A DNA stretch of 57,315 bases from Flavobacteriaceae bacterium. GTDB lineage: Bacteria; Bacteroidota; Bacteroidia; Flavobacteriales; Flavobacteriaceae. The position numbers were made by a program, and so were the translations under genes. How positions within the stretch are numbered: the stretch's first letter is position 1; each line of letters opens with the position of its first letter. The notes beneath the pieces are model-generated. The model did no database searches. It saw nothing but the letters and a program-made list of their open reading frames with translations, and had not been told where the DNA came from. The DNA is taken from the NCBI GenBank assembly GCA_017858055.1, contig JAFMCA010000009.1, positions 1 to 57,315 of the forward strand, read 5' to 3'. This document shows, one piece after another, positions 16,920 to 25,646 of the stretch.

Positions 16920-17420
16920 TATTTTCTTTTGGGATGGATTAGTGGGTACAGGTTCTTTCCTGTAATTTTCAAAAAGCTCTTCAATTTCCTTTAAATGCTT
17001 TTCAAACAATTCATCCATCTTGTCAAAATCCAACAATGGGGGAGAATTAAAATACAAGGGATTGTTAAATAAGTATTGATTTAATAAGGAATCGACATCC
17101 ATTTGGCGATCTTGAAAAGGAAACGGTAGGGTATCCAGATGTTGAAGTCGCCCCAAGAGATCTTCGAAGGTATTCTGGAAAGTAGAATCTGGAATTTTGA
17201 AGTAGAACGGGCCTAAGGAGTCTGTTTTAAACTGGTAGTTAAAATAGCTATTTTGTCCTTTTCCTTTTTCTACTCGTGTAGAATCATACCTGATTAGGTT
17301 TCCGTCTTGATCGTAATCTTTCTGGACCTTAAACTCCACTTCGGGCTGTTTTTGTTGGGGTAAATTTTGAGCGCACAAAACACTCGGGATTAGCAGCGCT
17401 AAAAAAAATAGATTTTTCAT
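16914..17420 (-). CDS. Hypothetical exported protein
   Basis: This 168-residue protein starts with a clear Sec signal peptide (MKNLFFLALLIPSVLCAQ, probable cleavage after CAQ or before it). The mature part is acidic and aromatic with no motif I recognise. It includes YDQDGNLIRYDSTRVEKGKG, a feature seen in many flavobacterial exported proteins, and a Glu-rich helical C-terminus (FEKHLKEIEELFENYRKEP). It lies downstream of pruA on the same strand, with a long inverted repeat (17429-17460) immediately before its start codon. Periplasmic or surface location is likely; the function is unknown. Confidence 0.6.
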   Translation of the reverse strand: MKNLFFLALLIPSVLCAQNLPQQKQPEVEFKVQKDYDQDGNLIRYDSTRVEKGKGQNSYFNYQFKTDSLGPFYFKIPDSTFQNTFEDLLGRLQHLDTLPFPFQDRQMDVDSLLNQYLFNNPLYFNSPPLLDFDKMDELFEKHLKEIEELFENYRKEPVPTNPSQKKIL

Positions 17421-17428
17421 GGGACTTT

Positions 17429-17460
17429 TTTTTCGTTAACACTTCTGTAATAACGAAAAA
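17429..17460. repeat. Inverted repeat in the 5' leader of the exported-protein gene
   Basis: TTTTTCGTTA (17429-17438) and TAACGAAAAA (17451-17460) are perfect inverted copies around a 12-nt loop, 9 nt before the minus-strand start codon at 17420. No T run follows the stem on either strand, so it is not a standard terminator. It could be an RNA hairpin affecting translation of the downstream gene or the 3' end of pruA mRNA. Confidence 0.55.
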
Positions 17461-17481
17461 TTTGAAAAAATGTTACTGTGT

Positions 17482-19107
17482 TTATCCTAAAAAAGGATAG
17501 CGATAATCGTTTGCGGGAACAAAAGTTTCTTTGATCAATCGAGGAGAGACCCAACGCATTAGATTAGCTGCAGAACCGGCCTTGTCGTTTGTTCCTGATC
17601 CCCGAGCTCCTCCAAAAGGTTGCTGTCCTACTACCGCTCCAGTAGGTTTGTCATTTATGTAGAAATTCCCAGCAGCATTTTCCAGCGCATTCATGGCTTC
17701 TTCAAGAGCATAGCGATCTTGTGAATACACGGCACCTGTAAGTGCGTATTCTGAAGTTTGATCAACCAATTGAAGAGTGTCGCTCCAGGCACTATCCGGA
17801 AAAACATACAGAGTAACCAAAGGTCCAAACAATTCCCTCGTCATTGTAAAGTAGTTTGGATTGGTGGTTCGAACAACGGTAGGTTCAACAAAATAACCCA
17901 CGCGATCATCGTAATTTCCACCCGCAATAATTTCCGCATCAGTATCCTTACGAACTTGTTCAATGGCGTTCACTAAACGGTCAAAAGCTCCTTTATGAAT
18001 GAGTGCGGTTACAAAATTCTCAAAATTCTCAGGGGATCCCATTTTAATGGATTTCAAATCTGCTTGAACAATTGATATAATTTCATCTGCTAGAGATTCG
18101 GGCAAATAGACTCGAGATGCTGCAGAACATTTTTGACCTTGAAATTCAAAGGCCCCTCGAATGATTCCAGTAGCGACTTCTTTTGGTTTTGCTGAAGGAT
18201 GAGCTAGGATAAAATCCTTCCCACCTGTTTCACCTACAATTCTAGGATAGGATTTGTATTTTCCAATGTTTGATCCAATCTTCTTCCAAATATTTCTGAA
18301 GACTTCTGTGGAACCCGTGTAATGAATTCCTGCAAAATCTGGACTTTCAAGTACGGTATTTGTAATCATTTCAGGGTCTCCAAACACCATATTAATCACT
18401 CCATCGGGAAGTCCTGCTTCACGGAAAATTTCCATTAAGACCTGAGCAGAATAGATTTGATGATCACTCGGTTTCCATACTACAGTATTTCCCATCATAG
18501 CCGCACTTGCACAAAGATTTCCTGCGATAGCGGTAAAATTAAATGGGCTTACGGCATAAACGAAACCTTCTAAAGGTCGGTAACTTAACCGATTCCAAAT
18601 TCCTGGACCATTTTCAGGCTGATTTTCATAGATTTCTTGCATAAAGGATACATTAAACCTTAGAAAATCGATGTATTCACAAGCAGCATCAATTTCAGCT
18701 TGATGGATGGTTTTGGATTGTGCCAGCATGGTGGCAGCATTAATTTTTGCACGGAAAGGACCGGCAACCAACTCAGCAGCCTTTAAAAAGATGGACGCCC
18801 GAGATTCCCATGGCATTTTTGTCCAAGCAGACTTTGCCTCTAGAGCGGCTTTAATAGCTTTTTTAATATGTTGCTCCTCAGCCTTGTGATAGACGCCCAA
18901 GCTGTGTTTGTGATCATGAGGAGGATTCATGCTTGAGGTGTTTCCTGTTAGAACCTCTTCATTTCCAATCCGCATGGGAACCTCTAAAAAACTATTATAA
19001 AGCTTGGTATACGTTTTAAGAACGGCATCTTTTTCTGGACTTCCCGGAGCGTAGTCAAGGATAGGTTCATTAATTGGATAGGGTACTTGAAAAATGCTGT
19101 GAGACAT
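17482..19107 (-). CDS. pruA: L-glutamate gamma-semialdehyde (1-pyrroline-5-carboxylate) dehydrogenase
   Basis: This 541-residue aldehyde dehydrogenase oxidises glutamate semialdehyde to glutamate in proline breakdown. Conserved features are PFNFTAIAGN, the NAD-binding WKPSDHQ, the general-base Glu in VGETGGKDF, the catalytic Cys in FEFQGQKCSAASR, and PFGGARGSGTNDKAG near the C-terminus. These match the mitochondrial-type/P5CDH1 branch. I chose the ATG at 19107 (MSHSIFQVPYPINEP); the open frame has a TTG six codons earlier. A good promoter lies just upstream. No proline dehydrogenase gene is nearby, so the first step must be encoded elsewhere. Confidence 0.94.
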   Translation of the reverse strand: MSHSIFQVPYPINEPILDYAPGSPEKDAVLKTYTKLYNSFLEVPMRIGNEEVLTGNTSSMNPPHDHKHSLGVYHKAEEQHIKKAIKAALEAKSAWTKMPWESRASIFLKAAELVAGPFRAKINAATMLAQSKTIHQAEIDAACEYIDFLRFNVSFMQEIYENQPENGPGIWNRLSYRPLEGFVYAVSPFNFTAIAGNLCASAAMMGNTVVWKPSDHQIYSAQVLMEIFREAGLPDGVINMVFGDPEMITNTVLESPDFAGIHYTGSTEVFRNIWKKIGSNIGKYKSYPRIVGETGGKDFILAHPSAKPKEVATGIIRGAFEFQGQKCSAASRVYLPESLADEIISIVQADLKSIKMGSPENFENFVTALIHKGAFDRLVNAIEQVRKDTDAEIIAGGNYDDRVGYFVEPTVVRTTNPNYFTMTRELFGPLVTLYVFPDSAWSDTLQLVDQTSEYALTGAVYSQDRYALEEAMNALENAAGNFYINDKPTGAVVGQQPFGGARGSGTNDKAGSAANLMRWVSPRLIKETFVPANDYRYPFLG

Positions 19108-19122
19108 AATGCTATTTTTTTT

Positions 19123-19155
19123 CAAAAGTAGAAATTAATAAATGGTATGGACAAA
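19123..19155 (-). promoter_or_regulatory. Promoter of pruA
   Basis: On the minus strand TTTG (CAAA at 19152-19155) is followed after 21 nt by TACTTTTG (19130-19123), an exact TAnnTTTG match. The expected RNA start is about 10 nt before the pruA ATG at 19107. Confidence 0.72.
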
Positions 19156-19167
19156 TGAATGAATAAC

Positions 19168-19554
19168 TTAATTCAAAATATACGGAACACTAAGTTTGAA
19201 GTTAGGAACGTCTACGTTGAACTTTTTGGCTGTTGTAAAGTTAATCATGATGTAGGTACCAGACATACATCCTAAGGGAGAGGTAATTAAACATCCGGAT
19301 TGATAAGTGTGGCGTTCTCCGGGTCGGATGACGGGCTTTTTGCCAACCACGCCATTTCCATAAACATACTGGGGCCTGTTAATGGATTCTAATATTTTCC
19401 AATGTCGGGATAAAAGTTGTACAACGTCTTTGCTTTGGTTTTCAATGGTGATGAAATACATAAAGGCATGGTGCAGGATTTGGTCTTTTAAAAAACTTCC
19501 TTCAAATTTAGTCTCTACTGAGATTTTTATTCCTCTTGTAATTTGTTGTATCAC
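19168..19554 (-). CDS. apaG: ApaG domain protein
   Basis: This 128-residue protein is an ApaG family member (small immunoglobulin-like beta sandwich). It has VETKFEGSFLKDQILHHAF, YFITIENQS, LLSRHWKI and RPGERHTYQSGCLITSPLGCMSGTY, the usual Gly-rich loop region. The biochemical role of ApaG is not settled: older links are to Co2+/Mg2+ resistance in enterobacteria. The start appears to be the GTG at 19554 (MIQQITRGIKISVE), because this N-terminus matches the conserved beginning of Bacteroidota members and no ATG lies nearby. It has its own promoter-like sequence and follows the Plug-family gene. Confidence 0.9.
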   Translation of the reverse strand: MIQQITRGIKISVETKFEGSFLKDQILHHAFMYFITIENQSKDVVQLLSRHWKILESINRPQYVYGNGVVGKKPVIRPGERHTYQSGCLITSPLGCMSGTYIMINFTTAKKFNVDVPNFKLSVPYILN

Positions 19555-19584
19555 ACCTATTTAATGTCAAAATATTAGGTCATA

Positions 19585-19616
19585 TAAAGGTAGGAAAAAA
19601 GGTGTAGTACTCCAAA
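19585..19616 (-). promoter_or_regulatory. Probable promoter of apaG
   Basis: On the minus strand TTTG (CAAA at 19613-19616), a 20-nt spacer and TACCTTTA (19592-19585) match the Bacteroidota consensus except for the last base of the -7 element. It is about 30 nt upstream of the GTG start. Confidence 0.5.
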
Positions 19617-19625
19617 AAATAAAAT

Positions 19626-20882
19626 TTAATTTTGCAATGCAAAAGAATTTGCTCTTCCAACACCAACCAAAGCATCAAATTGCGCGCCTATATCCCTGTA
19701 ATACAATAAGATAAGATATTCGTTTTCGGTAACAGAATGAGACCCACTGACCCTGTTTTTTAGAATTACATCCCCTTGTTTAAGGGCATATTTGTAATTA
19801 TAGAACCCTTGTTTAAGGAGTATGATTCCTTCATAGAGGTCTAAGCTCGGATTATAGTATAATTTATTGAGCTCATTCAATTCAAAATTATTGAAGGCTC
19901 CATAAACAAAAAGCGATTCATTTTCTTCCAGCGGGGTGGGAAAAGCGAGACTAAAATGGACGAAGCTATAATCTGCTTCCACATGGGAATCACCCGGACG
20001 CATGGTGTTGCGAACTTGATAATTTCCATTGATGTCGGGTGCGTAGGTGTAATTCAAAAAACTTCTTCCAATGTCGATATTGAGATAGGTTTCATAGAGA
20101 TCAGCCCTTACAGAATAACTGATTTTAGGAGTAGAGATTCGGAGGTCTTTTGTGTCAAAAAATAAATATTCATTTCCTCCCTCGAATTGAGTAGGAGTCT
20201 CGTAACGATATTCTAGGGTTTTTCCTGAATAATATTGTGGGGTAATATGGGTGATTAAACTATTCCATTGCTGGTTTTGGAGTAAAACTACCTTCACATT
20301 TTCCTCAGGATTAACAAAAAACCTGTTGTTTGGTGTCACGGCAAAACGGACAGATTGATGGGTAGCAAACCGATCCATGTTTTGAGGTCTGTACACTGCT
20401 GCTTGAACGGTAGCAGAATTTTCATAAACACAAAATCTTCTTGAAAAGATCAACTCGTCATCGGCAGAATAGACTTCTATCATATAATTTCCAGAAACCT
20501 TGAGTTGAACGTCAGCGTTTGGGATAGTCAATTGATAATGGGTATATTTTTGCAGGGTGTTAAATGAGGTTTGATAGTTGTCAATTCTCAAATTATCATA
20601 GCCCTCCATGTATTCGTTTTGAAAAAGTATGGAGGGCGTCCAGTCGTAATTAAAATGTTTGATTTTATAGTAATAATCTGCCTCGTCTGCATGCAAATCA
20701 TCAAAACGCAGGGTGAAGGGTTCCCCAATTTGAACAACTGGGAAGAGATCAAGATCAACCGAAGTCGAAAATTGAATTGACTTAATATGATCTTCAACGG
20801 TAAATTCTTCGAACTCTTGAGCGTAGGTAAGAAGGCTTGTGAAAAACACGATAAATTTAAGAGAGTTCACTTGCATTTTCAT
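19626..20882 (-). CDS. Type IX secretion Plug-family protein (DUF5103)
   Basis: This 418-residue exported protein has a short signal peptide (MKMQVNSLKFIVFFTSLLTYAQ) and a long beta-rich body. It includes VVQIGEPFTLRFDDLHADEADYYYKI, KHFNYDWTPS and the C-terminal VYGAFNNFELNELNKLYYN segment, which look like DUF5103. Members of this family include Plug, the periplasmic protein that closes the SprA translocon of the type IX secretion system in Flavobacterium johnsoniae. The family is restricted largely to Bacteroidota. Whether this copy is the SprA-bound Plug is inferred from family and length. The third codon is also ATG and could be the true start. apaG lies downstream on the same strand, an arrangement I believe recurs in flavobacteria. 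Confidence 0.75.
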   Translation of the reverse strand: MKMQVNSLKFIVFFTSLLTYAQEFEEFTVEDHIKSIQFSTSVDLDLFPVVQIGEPFTLRFDDLHADEADYYYKIKHFNYDWTPSILFQNEYMEGYDNLRIDNYQTSFNTLQKYTHYQLTIPNADVQLKVSGNYMIEVYSADDELIFSRRFCVYENSATVQAAVYRPQNMDRFATHQSVRFAVTPNNRFFVNPEENVKVVLLQNQQWNSLITHITPQYYSGKTLEYRYETPTQFEGGNEYLFFDTKDLRISTPKISYSVRADLYETYLNIDIGRSFLNYTYAPDINGNYQVRNTMRPGDSHVEADYSFVHFSLAFPTPLEENESLFVYGAFNNFELNELNKLYYNPSLDLYEGIILLKQGFYNYKYALKQGDVILKNRVSGSHSVTENEYLILLYYRDIGAQFDALVGVGRANSFALQN

Positions 20883-20888
20883 TAATTG

Positions 20889-20920
20889 TAAATGTAGATG
20901 TTCATCTTATGATATCCAAA
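20889..20920 (-). promoter_or_regulatory. Promoter of the Plug-family gene
   Basis: On the minus strand TTTG (CAAA at 20917-20920) is followed by a 20-nt spacer and TACATTTA (20896-20889), one base off TAnnTTTG. It is 7 nt upstream of the first start codon, so initiation could be at the in-frame ATG two codons later. Confidence 0.55.
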
Positions 20921-21018
20921 TGGGAGTACTTTTTTAAAATAGTTAAACATCTATTTAGAACCAATATAAATAATCTTTTTTCCTTTAATTTTACTTCTAT
21001 TAAAGAACGGTTTATTAG

Positions 21019-21026
21019 TAAATTTG
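21019..21026 (+). promoter_or_regulatory. Possible -7 element of the nqr operon promoter
   Basis: TAAATTTG matches TAnnTTTG and lies 26 nt before the nqrA ATG. A clear TTTG is missing at the -33 position (only TTTTAC near 20989-20994), so the call is weak. Confidence 0.4.
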
Positions 21027-21052
21027 CATGATTTTAGATTTTATCTTTTTTA

Positions 21053-22411
21053 ATGGAAATAATTAAAAAAATTCAAATTCGAAGAGGGGCACAACTCAAC
21101 ATAAAAGGGGGTGCAGAAAAAATCTTCGGAAGAACGCCTTCTTCATCAACTTTCGCCCTTAAACCAGACGATTTTTTTGGAACAATTCCTAAGCTTCTCA
21201 AGAAAGAAGGAGAGAAAATAAAAACTGGGGAACCCCTTTTTTACAGTAAAAAAGATCCTAGGATTCAATTTGTTTCCCCTGTTACTGGACTCATTCAAAC
21301 CATACAAAGAGGAGCAAGACGAAAAATTGAAAAAATAATTATTAGCTCTGCTTCTACAGAAGAATTTGTCAAGCATGAGGTTTTAAATTGGCAGCAATTT
21401 GATCGGGATCAAATAAAAACAATATTGCTTGAAAGTGGAAATTGGCCTTTCATTCACCAGCGTCCCTATGGAACATTAGCAAATCCCTCTGATACTCCCA
21501 AGGCAATCTTTGTTTCTACTCACAGAACTAGTCCACTTAGTCCTGATTTCGATTTTATACTCAAAGAGGAAACTACCTCTTTTCAGGACGGAATTGAAGT
21601 ATTGAATAAACTTGTTGACCAAAAAGTTTTCTTAGGAACGGATGCTTCTTTTCCAGGTATATTTCAAACTATTAAAGAGGTTCAACATTATTCCATTTCA
21701 GGACCCCACCCAGCAGGGAACTTGAGTATTCATATTCAAGAGTTAGCTCCTCTTAATATGGGGGATCGAGTTTGGACGGTTAATCCGGAAGATGTGGTCA
21801 ACATTGGAAGATTTTTCAAATCAGGTAAATTTAGTCCTAAACGAACTATCGCAGTAACGGGAAATGCAATCGAGCAGGCGCGATATGTCCGAACAAAAAT
21901 TGGAGCTGAAATTCACCCCATACTCAAAGATTTCAATCCCGTAAGTTCGCAATATCGAATCATTAATGGGGATGTACTCACTGGAACAGCCGTTTCTGAA
22001 CAAGCCCATTTGGGGTATTACAACAATCAAATAACCATCATACCAGAGGGAAATAAATTTAGAATGTTCGGTTGGTTACCATTTAAAGACAATGGTATTT
22101 TAAGTTTGTCGAACACTTCTTTTTCAAGACTTTTCAATAAAAATGGTTTTGATGTAGATACCAACTTAAATGGGGAAGAACGCGCTTTAGTCGTTACCGG
22201 TGAAATGGAAAAAGTTTTCCCAATGGACATATTTCCAATGCAATTGCTTAAAGCATGTATGATCGAGGACATTGAAAAGATGGAGGCATTGGGAATTTAC
22301 GAGGTTGTACCTGAAGATTTTGGTCTAATAGATTACGCCAATACCTCAAAAATTGAGGCCCAAGAGATCATCCAGCAAGGAATAGAGTTAATGATAAATG
22401 AAGTAGGATAA
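21053..22411 (+). CDS. nqrA: Na+-translocating NADH:quinone reductase subunit A
   Basis: NqrA (452 residues) is the cytoplasmic subunit of the six-part Na+-NQR, the sodium-pumping entry to the respiratory chain. The N-terminus (KIQIRRGAQLNIKGGAEKI), the KPDDFFGTIPKLLKKEGEKIKTGEPLF segment, GNWPFIHQRPYG and FVSTHRTSPLSPDF are typical; the C-terminus FPMDIFPMQLLKACMIEDIEKMEALGIYEV is strongly conserved. It is the first gene of nqrABCDEF, which have 2-10 nt between stops and starts. This set is common in marine and host-associated Bacteroidota and would generate a sodium motive force. Confidence 0.97.
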   Translation: MEIIKKIQIRRGAQLNIKGGAEKIFGRTPSSSTFALKPDDFFGTIPKLLKKEGEKIKTGEPLFYSKKDPRIQFVSPVTGLIQTIQRGARRKIEKIIISSASTEEFVKHEVLNWQQFDRDQIKTILLESGNWPFIHQRPYGTLANPSDTPKAIFVSTHRTSPLSPDFDFILKEETTSFQDGIEVLNKLVDQKVFLGTDASFPGIFQTIKEVQHYSISGPHPAGNLSIHIQELAPLNMGDRVWTVNPEDVVNIGRFFKSGKFSPKRTIAVTGNAIEQARYVRTKIGAEIHPILKDFNPVSSQYRIINGDVLTGTAVSEQAHLGYYNNQITIIPEGNKFRMFGWLPFKDNGILSLSNTSFSRLFNKNGFDVDTNLNGEERALVVTGEMEKVFPMDIFPMQLLKACMIEDIEKMEALGIYEVVPEDFGLIDYANTSKIEAQEIIQQGIELMINEVG

Positions 22412-22421
22412 ATTTTTTAAT

Positions 22422-23582
22422 ATGAATGCATTAAGAAAACGTTTAGATTCACTTAAAAGGCCTTTTGAAAAAGGACAGAAATTAGAAAAGTTTGCTCCAG
22501 CAATTAATGCTTTTGACACTTTTTTATTTGTTCCAAATCACACGACCAAAAAAGGAGCACATATCCGGGATGCTGTTGATTTAAAACGGACAATGGTAAC
22601 GGTAATTATTGCCTTATTGCCTGCATTGATATACGGTATTTACAACACAGGGTATCAGTACTACATTCAGACAGCAGAACCGTTCACCTTTATGGATGCT
22701 TTTATTCATGGAGCTTGGAAAATAGTTCCCATGATTATTGTCTCCTATGTAGTAGGTCTTTCCATAGAATTTGGGTTTGCTGTTTACCGCGGACATGAAG
22801 TAAATGAAGGATATTTGGTAACAGGTTTGTTAATTCCTATGATCATGCCCGTGGACATCCCACTTTGGATGGTAGGGATTTCTACCGCGTTTGCCGTTTT
22901 GATTGCCAAAGAAGCTTTTGGAGGAACAGGAATGAACATTTTAAACCCCGCATTAACGGCAAGGGCTTTTGCTTTTTTTGCCTATCCTACTTACATGTCT
23001 GGTAATAAAGTGTGGGTTTCAGAAGCCAGTTCAGTTGATGCCATTTCTGGAGAAACTATTTTGGGAAGCCTAGCTGCTGGACAAGATGTAAAGTATTCTA
23101 TGTTGGAAATGTTCCAAGGATCAATCCCTGGATCAATAGCGGAAACGTCCACACTTTGGGTGGCTGTAGGAGCTTTGATATTAATTTTTACAGGCATAGG
23201 AAGTTGGCGAATTATCACAGGAGGAATTATTGGAGCTGCAGTGATGGGAATGTTGTTTAACCTATGGGGAGCAAACGCTTTAATGAGTTTTTCATGGATG
23301 AACCATTTAGTTGTAGGTGGTTTTGCTTTTGGAATTGTTTTTATGGCTACAGATCCAGTATCTGCTGCACAAACAAATAAAGGAAAGTGGATCTATGGTA
23401 TTTTAGTGGGAATTTTCTGCATCATGATTCGCGTGTTTAATCCTGCCTATCCAGAAGGGGTTATGCTCGCCATTTTACTGATGAACGTTTTTGCACCTAC
23501 AATAGATCATTACGTGGTCAATGCCAATATTAGCAAGAGAAAGAAACGTTGGATTAGTGCACAAGAATTAAAAACAGCTTAA
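22422..23582 (+). CDS. nqrB: Na+-translocating NADH:quinone reductase subunit B
   Basis: NqrB (386 residues) is the main membrane subunit, with about ten helices. It carries a covalently bound FMN, attached to the Thr in a SGxT motif (here SGET, about residue 212). Characteristic sequences are LKRTMVTVIIALLPALIYG, GMNILNPALTARAFAFFAYP and FMATDPVSAAQTNKGKW. It lies 10 nt after nqrA and 2 nt before nqrC. The ApbE flavin transferase needed for the FMN attachment is encoded downstream at 27359-28387. Confidence 0.97.
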   Translation: MNALRKRLDSLKRPFEKGQKLEKFAPAINAFDTFLFVPNHTTKKGAHIRDAVDLKRTMVTVIIALLPALIYGIYNTGYQYYIQTAEPFTFMDAFIHGAWKIVPMIIVSYVVGLSIEFGFAVYRGHEVNEGYLVTGLLIPMIMPVDIPLWMVGISTAFAVLIAKEAFGGTGMNILNPALTARAFAFFAYPTYMSGNKVWVSEASSVDAISGETILGSLAAGQDVKYSMLEMFQGSIPGSIAETSTLWVAVGALILIFTGIGSWRIITGGIIGAAVMGMLFNLWGANALMSFSWMNHLVVGGFAFGIVFMATDPVSAAQTNKGKWIYGILVGIFCIMIRVFNPAYPEGVMLAILLMNVFAPTIDHYVVNANISKRKKRWISAQELKTA

Positions 23583-23584
23583 CA

Positions 23585-24313
23585 ATGAACAGAGATAGTA
23601 ATACCTATACTTTTTTGTTTGCTACCGTAATGGTTTTAGTAGTAGCATCCGCATTAGCCTTTACAGCAAGTTCATTAAAGGATCTTCAAGCTTCCAATGT
23701 ACGTAAGGAAAAAATGCAAAATATTTTAGCTACGATTGGTATTGAAACAGATCGAGAGCAAGCTGAAAAATTATACAACCAATACATTACTGCTGAAATT
23801 TCACTCACTGCCTCGGGAGAAATTGATCAGGAGGTAAAGGCTTTTGAAATTAAATTAAACAATGAGCTTAAAAAACCAGTAGATGTACAGCGTTTTCCCT
23901 TATATGAAGCTACCGTTGACGGTGCTAAGTACTACATTGTTCCATTAAGAGGAGCGGGATTATGGAATGCCATTTGGGGATATATTGCTTTGAAAGACGA
24001 TAAAAACACCATCCAAGGGGCTGTTTTTGATCATACAGGAGAAACCGCAGGCTTAGGTGCTGAAATCACTCAGCAATGGTTCCAAGATCGTTTTGTGGGC
24101 GAAAAAGTTTTTGATGAGCAAGGAAATCTTGTCGGTATTAACGTTTCTAAAACCAACAACGATCCCAAGGATACCGATAAAAATGATCATGAGGTGGATG
24201 CCATCTCTGGCGCAACCATTACTGGAGATGGAGTCACAGCGATGATTAAAGAACGATTGACCCACTACTTGCCTTATCTTAAGGGAGAACAAACAGTGGC
24301 ATTAAACCAATAA
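23585..24313 (+). CDS. nqrC: Na+-translocating NADH:quinone reductase subunit C
   Basis: NqrC (242 residues) has one N-terminal membrane helix (YTFLFATVMVLVVASALAF) and a soluble FMN-bearing domain. The FMN attachment site is the Thr in the S(T)GAT motif, here DAISGATITGDGVTAMI near residue 210. VPLRGAGLWNAIWGYIAL and HTGETAGLGAEI are family hallmarks. It receives electrons within the NQR complex, between the NqrF iron-sulfur site and NqrB. The gene is tightly packed (2 nt after nqrB, 4 nt before nqrD). Confidence 0.97.
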   Translation: MNRDSNTYTFLFATVMVLVVASALAFTASSLKDLQASNVRKEKMQNILATIGIETDREQAEKLYNQYITAEISLTASGEIDQEVKAFEIKLNNELKKPVDVQRFPLYEATVDGAKYYIVPLRGAGLWNAIWGYIALKDDKNTIQGAVFDHTGETAGLGAEITQQWFQDRFVGEKVFDEQGNLVGINVSKTNNDPKDTDKNDHEVDAISGATITGDGVTAMIKERLTHYLPYLKGEQTVALNQ

Positions 24314-24317
24314 TTTA

Positions 24318-25013
24318 ATGGAAGATAAAAAATCAACCCCCGAAAAGAAAGCAACAGTCCTTTTTGTAAATAAGGAAAAAGAGCCCTTATTTTCGAAAAA
24401 GAATAAGAAGTTACTTTCTGATCCTATGGACGACAACAACCCCATTACTGTTCAGGTACTAGGGATTTGTTCCGCATTGGCGATAACAGTTCAATTGAAA
24501 CCTGCAATTGTGATGAGTATTTCAGTAATGGTTGTAATGGCAGCAAGTAATGTCATTATTTCCTTATTAAGAGACTTAATTCCCAATCGTATTCGAATAA
24601 TCGTACAGCTTGTAGTTGTAGCCTCTATGGTAATTTTGGTGGACCAAGTATTGAGAGCGTATGCCTATGATGTGAGTAAGGAACTTTCTATTTTTATTGG
24701 ATTAATCATCACCAACTGTATTGTGATGGGACGTTTAGAAGCTTTTGCCCTTGGAAATGGCGTATGGAAATCCTTCCTTGACGGAATCGGTAATGCTGCA
24801 GGATATGGGGTTATTTTGATCATTGTAGCGTTCTTCCGTGAGCTTTTGGGTTCTGGAAAACTTTTTGGTTTTCAAGTTATCCCGGATGCCATTTACGAAT
24901 TAGGGTATGTAAATAATGGATTGATGTTGTTATCCCCGATGGCTTTAATTACCGTGGGTATTTTGATATGGATTCAGCGATCACGCAACCGGAAGTTAAT
25001 TGAAAAAAATTAA
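24318..25013 (+). CDS. nqrD: Na+-translocating NADH:quinone reductase subunit D
   Basis: NqrD (231 residues) is a six-helix membrane subunit of the NQR complex related to RnfE/NqrE. The first about 35 residues (KKSTPEKKATVLFVNKEKEP) are a charged extension before the usual start (LLSDPMDDNNPITVQVLGIC), so this protein is longer at the N-terminus than E. coli/Vibrio relatives (about 210). The segment LIPNRIRIIVQLVVVA and NCIVMGRLEAFAL with the Cys that binds the intramembrane Fe centre are present. It lies 4 nt after nqrC. Internal starts could give a shorter protein, e.g. near MDDNNP. Confidence 0.95.
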   Translation: MEDKKSTPEKKATVLFVNKEKEPLFSKKNKKLLSDPMDDNNPITVQVLGICSALAITVQLKPAIVMSISVMVVMAASNVIISLLRDLIPNRIRIIVQLVVVASMVILVDQVLRAYAYDVSKELSIFIGLIITNCIVMGRLEAFALGNGVWKSFLDGIGNAAGYGVILIIVAFFRELLGSGKLFGFQVIPDAIYELGYVNNGLMLLSPMALITVGILIWIQRSRNRKLIEKN

Positions 25014-25022
25014 GACTATACA

Positions 25023-25640
25023 ATGGAAGCCTATTTAAACTTATTTGTAAAAAGTATCTTTATAGAGAACATGATCTTCGCCTATTTCTTGGGGATGTGT
25101 TCTTATTTAGCAGTTTCAAAAACGGTGAAAACAGCGGTTGGACTGGGTCTTGCGGTTATCTTTGTATTAGCCATTACCGTACCTATCAACTTTTTATTGG
25201 ACACCTATTTACTTCGACCTGGGGCTTTAACTTGGTTGAGTGACTCCTATGCAACTCTTGATTTGAGTTTCTTGAGTTTTATCATGTTTATCGCAGTGAT
25301 TGCCTCCATGGTGCAATTGGTGGAAATGGTCGTAGAAAAATTTGCACCAGCATTATATGGAGCATTGGGAATCTTCCTTCCCCTAATTGCAGTAAACTGT
25401 GCCATCTTAGGGGGTTCATTGTTTATGCAACAAAAAGATTTTTCAGGAGTAGCTGAATCTGCTGTATATGGTTTGGGTTCTGGTATAGGATGGTTGTTGG
25501 CCATACTTGCTATAGCGGCTATACGTGAAAAAATAACCTATTCAAACGTTCCGGCACCTTTACGTGGATTGGGGATTACGTTTATTATCACAGGGCTGAT
25601 GGCTTTAGGATTTATGAGTTTTATGGGAATTAAATTATAA
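25023..25640 (+). CDS. nqrE: Na+-translocating NADH:quinone reductase subunit E
   Basis: NqrE (205 residues) is the six-helix partner of NqrD. Conserved stretches are [21 protein letters not shown] (with the Cys of the first metal site), [40 protein letters not shown] and [19 protein letters not shown]. Together with NqrD it forms the membrane core that binds an iron centre between the subunits and helps conduct Na+. It begins 9 nt after nqrD. Confidence 0.96.
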   Translation: MEAYLNLFVKSIFIENMIFAYFLGMCSYLAVSKTVKTAVGLGLAVIFVLAITVPINFLLDTYLLRPGALTWLSDSYATLDLSFLSFIMFIAVIASMVQLVEMVVEKFAPALYGALGIFLPLIAVNCAILGGSLFMQQKDFSGVAESAVYGLGSGIGWLLAILAIAAIREKITYSNVPAPLRGLGITFIITGLMALGFMSFMGIKL

Positions 25641-25646
25641 TGTGAG

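Noticed and set aside
23585-25640. Possibility that nqrD/nqrE are an Rnf complex
   Set aside because: The six genes occur in the order nqrA-F, with NqrA and NqrF features (Nqr-type [2Fe-2S] and FAD domains); RnfB/RnfC-like ferredoxin proteins are absent.
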